Positions 45,000 through 56,298 of a DNA stretch of 64,000 nucleotides are shown piece after piece. Each line of letters starts with the position of its first letter. Positions within the stretch are counted from its first letter, which is position 1. Source of the DNA: Blautia wexlerae (GTDB lineage: Bacteria; Bacillota; Clostridia; Lachnospirales; Lachnospiraceae); assembly GCF_013300825.1 (NCBI RefSeq), contig NZ_JAAIMY010000003.1:1-64000 (forward strand), in the 5' to 3' direction. The notes beneath the pieces were generated by a model, which saw nothing but the letters and a program-made list of their open reading frames with translations, did not search any database and was not told the origin of the DNA. The position numbers and the translations under genes were made by a program.

Positions 45000-46988
45000 A
45001 TGGATCATTTTGAATTGCATTCCGAGTACAAGCCAACTGGAGACCAGCCCCAGGCAATTGAGCGTCTGGTCAGGGGCTTTAAAGAAGGCAACCAGTTCGA
45101 AACTTTACTGGGTGTCACCGGTTCCGGCAAGACATTTACCATGGCGAACGTCATCGCTCAGCTAAACAAACCAACCCTCATCCTCGCCCACAACAAAACT
45201 CTCGCAGCACAGCTCTACGGAGAGATGAAGGAATTCTTCCCCGATAACGCAGTGGAATACTTTGTCTCCTATTATGACTACTATCAGCCGGAGGCTTATG
45301 TCCCGTCTTCAGACACCTATATTGCCAAAGACTCCTCCATCAATGACGAGATTGACAAACTCCGTCTCTCTGCCACAGCCGCAATGTCAGAGAGGAAAGA
45401 CGTAGTGGTCATTTCCTCCGTTTCCTGTATCTACGGACTGGGTTCCCCTCAGGAATTCTTTGACATGATGATCTCTCTGCGTCCGGGAATGACCAAAGAC
45501 CGGGATGAGGTAATCCGGGAACTGATCGACATTCAGTACACCAGAAATGAGATGGACTTCCACCGAAGCACCTTCCGTGTCCGTGGAGATACCCTGGAAA
45601 TTTTTCCTGCCAACAGCTCCGACACAGCCGTGAGAGTAGAATTTTTTGGAGATGAGATTGACCGTATTTCAGAAATTGATGTACTGACAGGAGAAATCAA
45701 ATGCCAGCGTTCTCATATCAGCATCTTCCCTGCATCCCACTATGTAGTACCAGCAGAACAGATCCAGAGAGCAGCTGTAGCAATAGAAGAAGAATTAAAA
45801 GAACGTGTAGAGTATTTCAAAAGTGAAGACAAGCTTCTGGAAGCCCAGCGAATCTCAGAACGCACCAATTTCGACATTGAAATGATGAAAGAAACCGGAT
45901 TCTGTTCAGGAATCGAAAATTATTCCAGACATCTGTCAGGATTAAAGCCCGGACAGCCGCCATACACACTGCTGGACTATTTTGGAGATGACTTCTTACT
46001 TATTATAGACGAATCTCATATCACAGTACCTCAGGTAGGAGGAATGTATGCCGGTGACCAGAGCAGGAAGCAGACACTGGTAGACTACGGATTCCGGCTT
46101 CCTTCAGCCAAAGATAACCGCCCCTTAAGCTTCGAAGAATTCGAATCCAAACTGGATCAGGTCATGTTTGTATCTGCCACTCCGGGACAATATGAGTATG
46201 ATCATGAACTCCTCCGTGCAGAACAGATCATCCGTCCAACCGGACTTCTGGATCCGAAAGTAGAAGTCCGCCCTATTGAAGGACAGATTGATGACCTGAT
46301 CGGGGAAGTAAACAAAGAAGTGTCAAAGAAACACAAAATCCTGATTACCACTCTCACCAAACGAATGGCAGAAGACCTGACAGAATATATGAAAGAAGTA
46401 GGAATCAGAGTCCGTTACCTCCATTCCGATATCGATACCTTAGAGCGTGCCCGCATTATTCGTGATATGCGTCTGGATGTCTTTGATGTACTGGTAGGAA
46501 TCAACCTTCTCAGGGAAGGCCTGGACATCCCGGAGATCACCCTGGTAGCAATCCTGGATGCAGACAAAGAAGGCTTCCTCCGTTCCGAAACCTCTCTCAT
46601 CCAGACCATCGGACGAGCTGCCCGAAACAGCGAAGGCCACGTAATCATGTACGCAAACAACATGACCGATTCCATGCACAAAGCCATCACCGAAACCAAC
46701 CGCCGCCGCATCATTCAGGAAGCCTATAACAAAGAACACGGAATCACTCCGACTACTATCAAAAAAGCAGTCCGCGACCTCATCGCCGTATCCAAAGCAG
46801 TAGCCGAAACCGAAGTCCGACTCCAGAAAGACCCAGAGTCCATGACCCGTAAAGAACTCACCAAACTCATCGCCCAGGTAGAAAAACAAATGCGCGCCGC
46901 AGCCGCAGATCTCAACTTCGAACAGGCCGCCGAACTACGTGATAAAATGATCGACCTGAAAAAGAACTTGGATACACTAGACAAATAA
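45000..46988 (+). CDS. uvrB: Excinuclease ABC subunit B
   Basis: A 662-residue UvrB, the damage-verifying helicase of nucleotide excision repair. Walker A is [20 protein letters not shown] marks the beta-hairpin region; later helicase motifs include [20 protein letters not shown]; the UVR motif ([20 protein letters not shown]) is at the C-terminus. It is complete. uvrA is not adjacent in the window. AACAGGAGAATATT precedes ATG 45000. Confidence 0.97.
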   Translation: MDHFELHSEYKPTGDQPQAIERLVRGFKEGNQFETLLGVTGSGKTFTMANVIAQLNKPTLILAHNKTLAAQLYGEMKEFFPDNAVEYFVSYYDYYQPEAYVPSSDTYIAKDSSINDEIDKLRLSATAAMSERKDVVVISSVSCIYGLGSPQEFFDMMISLRPGMTKDRDEVIRELIDIQYTRNEMDFHRSTFRVRGDTLEIFPANSSDTAVRVEFFGDEIDRISEIDVLTGEIKCQRSHISIFPASHYVVPAEQIQRAAVAIEEELKERVEYFKSEDKLLEAQRISERTNFDIEMMKETGFCSGIENYSRHLSGLKPGQPPYTLLDYFGDDFLLIIDESHITVPQVGGMYAGDQSRKQTLVDYGFRLPSAKDNRPLSFEEFESKLDQVMFVSATPGQYEYDHELLRAEQIIRPTGLLDPKVEVRPIEGQIDDLIGEVNKEVSKKHKILITTLTKRMAEDLTEYMKEVGIRVRYLHSDIDTLERARIIRDMRLDVFDVLVGINLLREGLDIPEITLVAILDADKEGFLRSETSLIQTIGRAARNSEGHVIMYANNMTDSMHKAITETNRRRIIQEAYNKEHGITPTTIKKAVRDLIAVSKAVAETEVRLQKDPESMTRKELTKLIAQVEKQMRAAAADLNFEQAAELRDKMIDLKKNLDTLDK

Positions 46989-47012
46989 TGTTTCTTAATC
47001 CAGTCCATCAGA

Positions 47013-47100
47013 GTGTGAAATCCTGCGTCAGATATCTTTGCCGTGCGTCAACACGCCTGCAGATATCTTCCTTGTCTTTCGCACTTTGCTGAACTGTCTT
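47013..47100. repeat. Imperfect hairpin after uvrB
   Basis: AGTGTGAAA (about 47013) pairs with TTTCGCACT (to about 47094). CAGATATCT occurs on both sides, and CGTGCG/CACGC closes the centre. It lies at the uvrB end and may act in termination; no clear T-run follows. Confidence 0.45.
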
Positions 47101-47187
47101 AAATGCATTATTTACAAGGATTGCTATAGAAGAGGCGATTCGCCTCCCAGGCGAGAGCCCCGCTTGTATAATCGTCCTGAACAGCCA

Positions 47188-47289
47188 GCGGGGAGAAATT
47201 ATTGATATTGTGTGCCTTTAGCAGATTTCTGCAGACTTAGTATCTCTTAGCGTCCGAAACCGCACACAATATCAATAATTTCTCCCCGC
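47188..47289 (+). repeat. Long palindromic element C (27-bp perfect arms)
   Basis: 47188-47214 and 47263-47289 are exact reverse complements (27 bp, starting GCGGGGAGAAATTATTG) around a 48-base loop. The loop holds GCAGACTTAGTATCTCTTAG and CCGAAACCG, and GTCCCCTTTCT follows the right arm. These flanks match elements A and B although the arms do not. It sits just upstream of the hrcA promoter. Confidence 0.8.
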
Positions 47290-47360
47290 GTCCCCTTTCT
47301 ATAACATAATCTTAATAACCCCTATTGTTCATAAAATAACAAAAAATTCACAAAATAATA

Positions 47361-47389
47361 TTGACAAACCAAATCAAGAGTGCTATCTT
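47361..47389 (+). promoter_or_regulatory. Promoter of the hrcA-grpE-dnaK-dnaJ operon
   Basis: TTGACA at 47361-47366, 17-base spacer, TATCTT at 47384-47389. The predicted start near 47396 lies directly before CIRCE. Confidence 0.75.
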
Positions 47390-47403
47390 ATGAGCATAAG
47401 GTG

Positions 47404-47430
47404 TTAGCACTCCTAAAACATGAGTGCTAA
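47404..47430 (+). promoter_or_regulatory. CIRCE operator (HrcA binding site)
   Basis: A perfect CIRCE: TTAGCACTC (47404-47412), nine bases, GAGTGCTAA (47422-47430). HrcA bound here represses the heat-shock operon (known for Firmicutes). An extra half site GAGTGCTA at 47378-47385 overlaps the promoter spacer and -10 and also pairs with the left CIRCE half. Confidence 0.96.
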
Positions 47431-47467
47431 CAAACCAAAAACAAAGGCAGTAAAGGAGTGGAACTTC

Positions 47468-48508
47468 ATGGATCAGGAATTAGATGATCGTAAAAAGAAA
47501 ATACTAAAAGCCATCATCAAAACCTACATGGAAACAGGCGAACCGGTGGGTTCCCGGACCATTTCCAAGTTTGCAGATTTAAATGTAAGCTCTGCCACCA
47601 TCCGGAATGAGATGTCAGACCTGACAGATATGGGATATATCGTACAGCCCCACACCTCAGCCGGAAGAATTCCTTCTGATAAAGGTTATCGCCTCTACGT
47701 AGACGAGCTGATGAGAGAAAAGGAATCAGAGGTTCAGGAAATCAAAGATCTCATGATCGAGAAAACCGATAAAATGGACAAAATGCTGAAGCAGGTAGCA
47801 AAGGTACTGGCATCCAATACCAACTACGCAACAATGATCTCTGTTCCACAGTACAGCGGAAGCAAGATTAAATTCATCCAGCTTTCCCGTGTGACACCCC
47901 TTCAGCTTGTGGCAGTAGTAGTGAGTGATAACAATGTCATCCGAAACCAGATCATCAATCTGGATGAGGAGATGGACGATCAGACAATCCTGAAATTAAA
48001 TCTTCTTCTTAACACCAACTTAAATGGGGTGCCCATTCAGGATATCAACCTGGGAATGATTGCCCGCCTGAAAGAACAGGCAGGTGTACATGGCTCTGTG
48101 GTTGGCACAGTCCTTGATGCAGTGGCAGACACCATCCAGGTAGACGAAGACGATATGCAGATATATACTTCAGGAGCAACCAACATTTTCAAGTATCCGG
48201 AGCTTGCAGACACAAGCAAAGCGAGCGAGCTGATTTCAGCATTTGAAGAGAAGCAGGATCTGGTAGACCTGGTGAAAGAGAGAATGTCTGATACCGAGAA
48301 CACAGGAATTCAGGTGTACATTGGTGATGAGATGCCGGTGCAGACCATGAAAGACTGCAGTGTAGTCACAGCCACTTACGAACTTGGAAAAGGAATGCAT
48401 GGTACCATCGGTATCATCGGTCCCAAGCGTATGGATTATGCAAACGTAGTTGACAGCCTGAAGGCTTTGAAAGTCCAGCTGGACGAACTGATTAAGAAAG
48501 AGAGTTAG
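47468..48508 (+). CDS. hrcA: Heat-inducible transcription repressor HrcA
   Basis: A 346-residue repressor of class I heat-shock genes. The N-terminal winged helix (DDRKKKILKAIIKTYMETGE, GSRTISKFADLNVSSATIRN) is typical, with a GAF-like dimer domain after. ATG 47468 follows AAAGGAG and gives the family length; the frame from ATG 47420 starts inside CIRCE. It controls its own operon through CIRCE, with activity tuned by GroEL in known systems. Confidence 0.95.
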   Translation: MDQELDDRKKKILKAIIKTYMETGEPVGSRTISKFADLNVSSATIRNEMSDLTDMGYIVQPHTSAGRIPSDKGYRLYVDELMREKESEVQEIKDLMIEKTDKMDKMLKQVAKVLASNTNYATMISVPQYSGSKIKFIQLSRVTPLQLVAVVVSDNNVIRNQIINLDEEMDDQTILKLNLLLNTNLNGVPIQDINLGMIARLKEQAGVHGSVVGTVLDAVADTIQVDEDDMQIYTSGATNIFKYPELADTSKASELISAFEEKQDLVDLVKERMSDTENTGIQVYIGDEMPVQTMKDCSVVTATYELGKGMHGTIGIIGPKRMDYANVVDSLKALKVQLDELIKKES

Positions 48509-48525
48509 AAAGGCGGTAATAGAGA

Positions 48526-49170
48526 GTGTCAGAAGAAACAAAGAACACAGCTCAGGAAGAAGAGACAACAGATACTCCGGTAACAGAAGAAACTGTTGAG
48601 AATGAACCTGAAGTTGTAGAGAACGGCGAAGCAGAAACAGAGGAAATCCCGGTAGAGGACGGAGACGAGGAAGCTTCCCAGGATGACAAGAAAGACAGCA
48701 AATCAAAAACTTCTTTCTTCGGCAAGAAGAAAAAAGAAAAAGATAAATTTGAACAGCAGATTGAAGAACTTACAGACAGGCTGAAACGAAACATGGCTGA
48801 ATTCGATAACTTCCGTAAGAGAACGGAGAAAGAGAAATCCAGCATGTATATCATCGGAGCCAAGGACATAGTTGAGAAAATGCTTCCGGTTGTGGATAAC
48901 TTCGAGAGAGGTCTTGCACAGGCACCTGAAGGAGATTCTTTTGCAGATGGCATGAAGATGATCTACAAACAGCTGATCACCACATTAGATGAGCTGGGCG
49001 TGAAACCGATTGAAGCAGTGGGTAAGGAATTTGATCCGAACTTCCACAACGCAGTAATGCATGTGGAGGATGAAGAAGCTGGTGAGAATATTGTGGTAGA
49101 AGAATTCCAGAAGGGTTACACCTACAAGGATTTCGTAGTCCGCCACAGTATGGTAAAAGTAGCCAACTAA
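48526..49170 (+). CDS. grpE: Nucleotide exchange factor GrpE
   Basis: A 214-residue DnaK cochaperone that speeds ADP release. About 1-65 is an acidic, disordered stretch rich in Glu; a long coiled coil (KFEQQIEELTDRLKRNMAEF) follows; the C-terminal beta domain has VGKEFDPNFHNAVMHVED. It starts with GTG 48526, after AAAGGCGG. It is second in the heat-shock operon. Confidence 0.94.
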   Translation: MSEETKNTAQEEETTDTPVTEETVENEPEVVENGEAETEEIPVEDGDEEASQDDKKDSKSKTSFFGKKKKEKDKFEQQIEELTDRLKRNMAEFDNFRKRTEKEKSSMYIIGAKDIVEKMLPVVDNFERGLAQAPEGDSFADGMKMIYKQLITTLDELGVKPIEAVGKEFDPNFHNAVMHVEDEEAGENIVVEEFQKGYTYKDFVVRHSMVKVAN

Positions 49171-49203
49171 TTTACATGAAAATATAGAATATATCAAATC
49201 TAG

Positions 49204-51108
<1,905 letters not shown>

Positions 51109-51227
51109 TGTGACATTTCTGTAAAAGCAGAGATTTGCAACGGAAATATCAATAATAACTGTTCAGTGGGAGAGTCTCTCTCACTGAATAGTTGTGTTAT
51201 AAATAAAACGGGTATAGGATTAAAATC

Positions 51228-52415
51228 ATGGCTGATAAGAGAGATTATTATGAAGTCTTAGGCGTGGACAAAAGCGCCGATGACGCAACACTTAAAAAAG
51301 CATATCGTAAGCTGGCCAAGAAGTATCACCCGGATGTAAATCCAGGAGATAAAGAGGCTGAGGCGAAATTTAAAGAGGCAACAGAGGCTTACACCATCTT
51401 AAGCGATCCGGAGAAGAGAAAACAGTATGACCAGTTTGGCCATGCGGCTTTTGAAAACGGTGGCGGAGGTGCCGGCGGCGGCTTCGGAGGTTTTGATTTT
51501 AACGGTGCTGATATGGGTGATATCTTCGGCGATATTTTCGGCGATTTATTTGGCGGCGGCAGCAGAAGCAGACGTGCCAATAATGGTCCGATGAAGGGAG
51601 CTAATCTCCGCGCACGCGTAAATATTACTTTTGAAGAAGCTGTCTTTGGCTGTGAGAAGGAACTGGAGATCGTACTGAAAGACGAGTGTACCACCTGTCA
51701 TGGAACAGGTGCGAAGCCGGGTACTTCACCGGTAACCTGTCCGAAATGTCATGGAGAAGGTCAGGTTGTTTATACACAGCAGTCGATGTTTGGAATGGTG
51801 CGTAATGTACAGACTTGTCCGGATTGTCATGGATCAGGTAAGATCATCAAGGATAAATGTACTTCCTGCCGCGGAACCGGATATACATCTTCAAGAAAGA
51901 AGATTCAGGTATCTGTACCTGCAGGTATTGACAATGGTCAGAGCATCCGCATCCGTGAGAAGGGTGAACCGGGTACAAACGGAGGTCCGAGAGGCGATCT
52001 GCTTGTAGAAGTAAATGTTGCACGTCATCCGATCTTCCAGAGACAGGATATGAATATCTTCTCTACTGCGCCTCTTACATACGCGCAGGCAGCACTGGGC
52101 GGTACTGTACGTATCAACACAGTGGATGGAGAGGTTGAATATGAAGTGAAACCCGGAACTCAGACAGACACAAGGATCCGTCTGAAGGGAAAAGGTGTAC
52201 CGTCTCTGAGAAATAAGAATATACGTGGCGATCATTATGTGACTTTCGTTGTGCAGGTTCCTACAAACCTCAACGAAGAAGCAAAAGAAGCACTGCGCAA
52301 ATTCGATGAGGCGTGTGGTAACCGTCCGAAATCAAAAGATTCTGATGATTTTGAAAAACCGGAAAAGAAGAAAAAGAGTTTCATGGATAAATTAAAAGAG
52401 ACTTTTGAGGATTAA
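51228..52415 (+). CDS. dnaJ: Chaperone protein DnaJ (Hsp40)
   Basis: A 395-residue type I DnaJ. The J domain has HPD in [10 protein letters not shown]; a Gly/Phe-rich linker follows (about 77-115); four zinc repeats are [24 protein letters not shown] and CTSCRGTG; the substrate-binding C-terminal domain ends in a Lys-rich tail. A 119-base gap from dnaK holds a weak hairpin. A terminator follows. Confidence 0.97.
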   Translation: MADKRDYYEVLGVDKSADDATLKKAYRKLAKKYHPDVNPGDKEAEAKFKEATEAYTILSDPEKRKQYDQFGHAAFENGGGGAGGGFGGFDFNGADMGDIFGDIFGDLFGGGSRSRRANNGPMKGANLRARVNITFEEAVFGCEKELEIVLKDECTTCHGTGAKPGTSPVTCPKCHGEGQVVYTQQSMFGMVRNVQTCPDCHGSGKIIKDKCTSCRGTGYTSSRKKIQVSVPAGIDNGQSIRIREKGEPGTNGGPRGDLLVEVNVARHPIFQRQDMNIFSTAPLTYAQAALGGTVRINTVDGEVEYEVKPGTQTDTRIRLKGKGVPSLRNKNIRGDHYVTFVVQVPTNLNEEAKEALRKFDEACGNRPKSKDSDDFEKPEKKKKSFMDKLKETFED

Positions 52416-52430
52416 TTATAAAAGAAAATT

Positions 52431-52463
52431 AAAGAAAAGAGGTTTACCCTCTTTTCTTTTTTT
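52431..52463 (+). terminator. Intrinsic terminator after dnaJ
   Basis: AAAGAAAAGAGG (52431-52442), TTTA loop, then the CCTCTTTTCTTT complement and more T to 52463. It ends the heat-shock operon. Confidence 0.85.
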
Positions 52464-52534
52464 GTATAGTCGTGTATATTGAAGAGTAACGGTAAAAATC
52501 AGATGAACAGACAGGAATAAAAGTTTCCTGAGAA

Positions 52535-53260
52535 ATGGAGAGATATTTGACAAAAACAGAGAAGATCGCAGCTTTTCGGGAGAAGTATCTCCCTGTATGG
52601 GCAATTTTGCCGCTGATAAGCATTTTTGTATTAAACTGTCTTATTTACTGGGGAAGCGGAGTACTGACAGCAGATAGATATCATTTTGATTTTACCATGT
52701 CACTGGACAGGGCAGTGCCGTTAATACCACAGTTTATCTGGATTTATATTCTGGCATTTCCTTTTTGGGCAGTGAATTATATTCTGGCCGCACAGAGAGG
52801 AAAAGATGGATTTTATCGGTTTGTGGCAACTGATCTGACTGTTCATATTACATGTTTTATTATTTTTCTGGTTTTGCCAACTACCAATGTCAGACCTGAG
52901 ATTGCAGGAACTACATGGTCCCAGCAGATGCTTAAGTTTGTTTATCTCATGGATGGTGGAAACAGTCCGTCTAACTTATTTCCGTCAATCCATTGTTATG
53001 TAAGCTGGCTGAGCTGGCGCGGAGTCAGTAAATCAGAGAATATTCCAAAATGGTATCAGCATTTTTCACTGATTTTTGCAATACTGATCATTATTTCTAC
53101 CCAGGTGCTTAAACAGCATTATCTGGTGGATGCCATTGCCGGAGTTGCACTGGTAGAACTGGCGTGGAGATTTTACAGCAAAGGAAACCGCCACGAGATA
53201 TTCAGACATTTTTTTGAGAAAATAAGTGAAGCATGCAGTCGGTGGGTAAATAAGAATTGA
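52535..53260 (+). CDS. PAP2 family membrane phosphatase
   Basis: A 241-residue membrane protein with about six hydrophobic segments. The PAP2 motifs are degenerate but visible: NLFPSIHCYVSW carries the PSxH-like block and LKQHYLVDAIAG the final His-Asp block. Family members remove phosphate from lipid phosphates or undecaprenyl pyrophosphate. Its own promoter is not obvious. The ribosome site is weak. Confidence 0.8.
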   Translation: MERYLTKTEKIAAFREKYLPVWAILPLISIFVLNCLIYWGSGVLTADRYHFDFTMSLDRAVPLIPQFIWIYILAFPFWAVNYILAAQRGKDGFYRFVATDLTVHITCFIIFLVLPTTNVRPEIAGTTWSQQMLKFVYLMDGGNSPSNLFPSIHCYVSWLSWRGVSKSENIPKWYQHFSLIFAILIIISTQVLKQHYLVDAIAGVALVELAWRFYSKGNRHEIFRHFFEKISEACSRWVNKN

Positions 53261-53377
53261 CTGGATGTGGTGAGATGCTGCATTATGGGAATAGCTGCAG
53301 AGTAACAGAGAATGGGCCAGACATATTTTGGGATGATAATAGTTAATTATATAACATAAAGAAATGGAGACAATTAC

Positions 53378-54331
53378 ATGAAGTGGAACCGTTTTACAGT
53401 AAAAACGAAAACAGAAGCAGAAGATATCGTTATCAGCACACTTGCAGAAGTCGGCATTGAAGGCGTGGAAATTCAGGACAAACAGCCTCTGACTGAGGAA
53501 GACAAGGCTCAGATGTTTGTAGATATTATGCCGGAAGGACCTGCAGATGACGGCGTTGCCTATCTGAATTTTTATCTGGAAGAAGATGCAGACAAAGAAG
53601 CAATCCTGAAAGATGTTCGTGAAGCATTAGATGACCTGAAGAATTTTATGGACATCGGGGAAGCTACCATTGAAGAATCTCAGACAGAGGACAAGGACTG
53701 GATTAATAACTGGAAACAGTATTTCCACCAGTTTTATGTAGATGATATCCTTATCGTACCGTCATGGGAAGAAGTAAAAGCAGAGGATAAAGACAAGATG
53801 ATCCTTCACATTGATCCGGGTACAGCCTTCGGTACAGGTATGCATGAGACTACTCAGCTTGTGATTCGCCAGTTAAAGAAATATGTAACACCGGATACAG
53901 AGATGCTTGACGTAGGAACCGGAAGCGGTATCCTTGGTATCGTTGCCCTGAAACTTGGTGCGAAACATGTACTGGGAACAGACCTTGATCCATGTGCAGT
54001 TCCTGCAGTTGCAGAGAATAAAGAAGCAAACCAGATCGTGGATGAAACTTTTGATATGGTGATCGGAAACATCATTGACGATAAAGCGATTCAGGATCAG
54101 GCAGGATATGAAAAATATGATATTGTAACAGCAAATATCCTTGCAGATGTTCTGATCCCTCTGACACCGGTAATTGTAAACCAGATGAAGAAAGGTGCTT
54201 ACTACATTACCTCCGGTATTCTTGATGTGAAAGAAGAAGTTGTAGTGGAGGCAGTAAAAGCAGCAGGCCTGACGGTCGTAGAAGTGACGCATCAGGGCGA
54301 GTGGGTTTCCGTAACAGCAAGAAAGGACTGA
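53378..54331 (+). CDS. prmA: Ribosomal protein L11 methyltransferase
   Basis: A 317-residue SAM methyltransferase acting on ribosomal protein L11. DPGTAFGTGMHETTQLV and MLDVGTGSGILGIVALKLGA are the SAM and substrate loops; TANILADVLIPL is the third conserved block. The dnaK-dnaJ-prmA-rsmE neighbourhood is conserved in Firmicutes. It is followed four bases later by rsmE. Confidence 0.95.
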   Translation: MKWNRFTVKTKTEAEDIVISTLAEVGIEGVEIQDKQPLTEEDKAQMFVDIMPEGPADDGVAYLNFYLEEDADKEAILKDVREALDDLKNFMDIGEATIEESQTEDKDWINNWKQYFHQFYVDDILIVPSWEEVKAEDKDKMILHIDPGTAFGTGMHETTQLVIRQLKKYVTPDTEMLDVGTGSGILGIVALKLGAKHVLGTDLDPCAVPAVAENKEANQIVDETFDMVIGNIIDDKAIQDQAGYEKYDIVTANILADVLIPLTPVIVNQMKKGAYYITSGILDVKEEVVVEAVKAAGLTVVEVTHQGEWVSVTARKD

Positions 54332-54335
54332 TCCT

Positions 54336-55082
54336 ATGCAGCGTTTTTTTGTGGAGCCTTATCAGATTGAGGAAGAGGCACACCGTATCCACATCAATGG
54401 GACAGATGTAAATCATATTAAAAACGTTCTCCGCATGAAATGTGGGGAGGATGTGTGGATCAGTGACGGAGGAGATAAAGAATATCACTGTCAGATTGAA
54501 GAACTGGGAGAGGATGAGGTTCTGTTGCATATCCTCTATGCACAGGAGCCGGAATATGAGCTGCCCAATAAGCTTTATCTTTTTCAGGGACTGCCGAAAG
54601 CAGACAAGATGGAACTGATCATCCAGAAAGCAGTAGAGTTGGGAGCTTTTTCTATAATCCCGGTAGAGACAAAGCGATGTGTGGTGAAACTGGATGTTAA
54701 GAAGGCAGCAAAGAAGGTGGTTCGCTGGCAGCAGATCGCAGAGAGTGCAGCAAAGCAGTCCAAGCGAATGCTGATCCCGGAGATCCATGAAGTAATGACC
54801 TACAAACAGGCACTGGAATTTGCGAAACAGTTAGATGTAAAACTGATCCCGTACGAACTTGCCAAAGGAATGAAAGAAACCAGAGAAATCCTCAGCGAGA
54901 TTAAGCCTGGACAGTCTGTCGGTATCTTTATCGGACCGGAGGGTGGATTCGAGGAAGAAGAGGTAGCAAAGGCACTGGAAGCAGGTGCCCATGCGATTAC
55001 ACTTGGAAGACGAATCCTCAGAACTGAGACAGCAGGACTTGCGATTCTTTCAGTTCTGATGTTCCAGTTGGAAAATGAATAA
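54336..55082 (+). CDS. rsmE: 16S rRNA m3U1498 methyltransferase
   Basis: A 248-residue SPOUT-class methyltransferase modifying U1498 of 16S rRNA. KADKMELIIQKAVELG, GPEGGFEEEEV and LGRRILRTETAGL are the family blocks forming the knotted SAM site. A PUA-like N-terminal domain begins MQRFFVEPYQIEEE. It is cotranscribed with prmA. Confidence 0.95.
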   Translation: MQRFFVEPYQIEEEAHRIHINGTDVNHIKNVLRMKCGEDVWISDGGDKEYHCQIEELGEDEVLLHILYAQEPEYELPNKLYLFQGLPKADKMELIIQKAVELGAFSIIPVETKRCVVKLDVKKAAKKVVRWQQIAESAAKQSKRMLIPEIHEVMTYKQALEFAKQLDVKLIPYELAKGMKETREILSEIKPGQSVGIFIGPEGGFEEEEVAKALEAGAHAITLGRRILRTETAGLAILSVLMFQLENE

Positions 55083-55103
55083 TAGAAACAAGAGAGAACA
55101 AAA

Positions 55104-56258
55104 ATGGAAGCATATTTTGATAATTCAGCCACGACCCGCTGCTTTGAAGAAGTAAAGGACATCGTGGTAAAAACAATGATGGAAGATTTCGGAAACCCAT
55201 CTGCCATGCATCAGAAAGGTGTAGACGCAGAAGGGTATGTCAAAGAATCCGCCAGAACTTTGGCACAGATACTGAAAGTAACAGAAAAAGAAATCCTGTT
55301 TACTTCCGGCGGAACAGAGTCAAACAACCTGGCTCTGATCGGTGGTGCGCTTGCCAACAAACGAAGTGGTAATCACATTGTCACAACTGCAGTAGAGCAT
55401 GCTGCAGTCAGCCAGCCGGTAGCTTTTCTGCAGGAACAGGGATTTGAAGTGACCATTCTTCCTGTAGACGGGCATGGAGTAGTAAAACTTGACGCATTGG
55501 AGAAAGCATTAAGGCCGGATACCATTCTCGTATCTACAATGATGGTAAATAATGAGACCGGTGCGGTTATGCCTGTAGAGAAAATCGGTGCCATGATCCA
55601 GGAAAAGTGTCCGAAGGCGCTGTATCATGTAGATGCGATCCAGGCATTCGGCAAATATCGTATTTATCCGAAGAAATGGAATATCCATCTTCTGTCTGTC
55701 AGCTCACATAAGATCCATGGACCAAAAGGAGTTGGATTCCTGTACATCAACAGCAAGGCAAAAGTGCAGCCTCTCATTCTCGGCGGCGGCCAGCAGAACG
55801 GCATGCGTTCCGGAACAGACAACGTACCGGGAATCGCAGGACTTGGCGTTGCAGCAAAGATGATGTACCAGAACTTTGATGAGAAAGCAGAACATCTCTA
55901 TCAGTTAAAAGAACGTATGGCAGAGGGACTTTCTAAGATGAATGATGTAGTGATCAATGGAATGCCTGTCAGAGAGGGTGCACCTCATATTTTAAGCGTC
56001 AGCTTTCTGGGAATCAGAAGCGAGGTATTGCTTCACACATTAGAGGATAGAAATATTTATGTATCAGCAGGAAGCGCATGCTCCAGTCACAAGAGAAAAC
56101 CAAGTGCAACACTTTCAGCAATGGGAATGAGTAACGCACAGATTGAGAATACCGTACGTATCAGCTTTTCAGAGGAGAATACTTTCGAAGAAGTTGATTA
56201 CTGCCTGGAAGTTCTGAACGAAGTACTTCCAATGCTGAAACGCTATGCGCGCAGATAA
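55104..56258 (+). CDS. Cysteine desulfurase (NifS/IscS-like)
   Basis: A 384-residue PLP enzyme taking sulfur from cysteine. AYFDNSATTR at the N-terminus, TSGGTESNNLAL binds PLP, VSSHKIHGPKG holds the PLP lysine, and the catalytic cysteine is in SAGSACSSHKR. It sits directly before thiI, so it most likely supplies sulfur for tRNA 4-thiouridine (as NifZ does in Bacillus) rather than iron-sulfur clusters; this is from context. Confidence 0.93.
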   Translation: MEAYFDNSATTRCFEEVKDIVVKTMMEDFGNPSAMHQKGVDAEGYVKESARTLAQILKVTEKEILFTSGGTESNNLALIGGALANKRSGNHIVTTAVEHAAVSQPVAFLQEQGFEVTILPVDGHGVVKLDALEKALRPDTILVSTMMVNNETGAVMPVEKIGAMIQEKCPKALYHVDAIQAFGKYRIYPKKWNIHLLSVSSHKIHGPKGVGFLYINSKAKVQPLILGGGQQNGMRSGTDNVPGIAGLGVAAKMMYQNFDEKAEHLYQLKERMAEGLSKMNDVVINGMPVREGAPHILSVSFLGIRSEVLLHTLEDRNIYVSAGSACSSHKRKPSATLSAMGMSNAQIENTVRISFSEENTFEEVDYCLEVLNEVLPMLKRYARR

Positions 56259-56298
56259 TTATTATAGCAATTCCATAAAATAAGAGAAGGAGAAACAA

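Noticed and set aside
46440-46889. Antisense frame opposite uvrB
   Set aside because: Gly/Phe/Val-rich shadow of uvrB with no supporting start.
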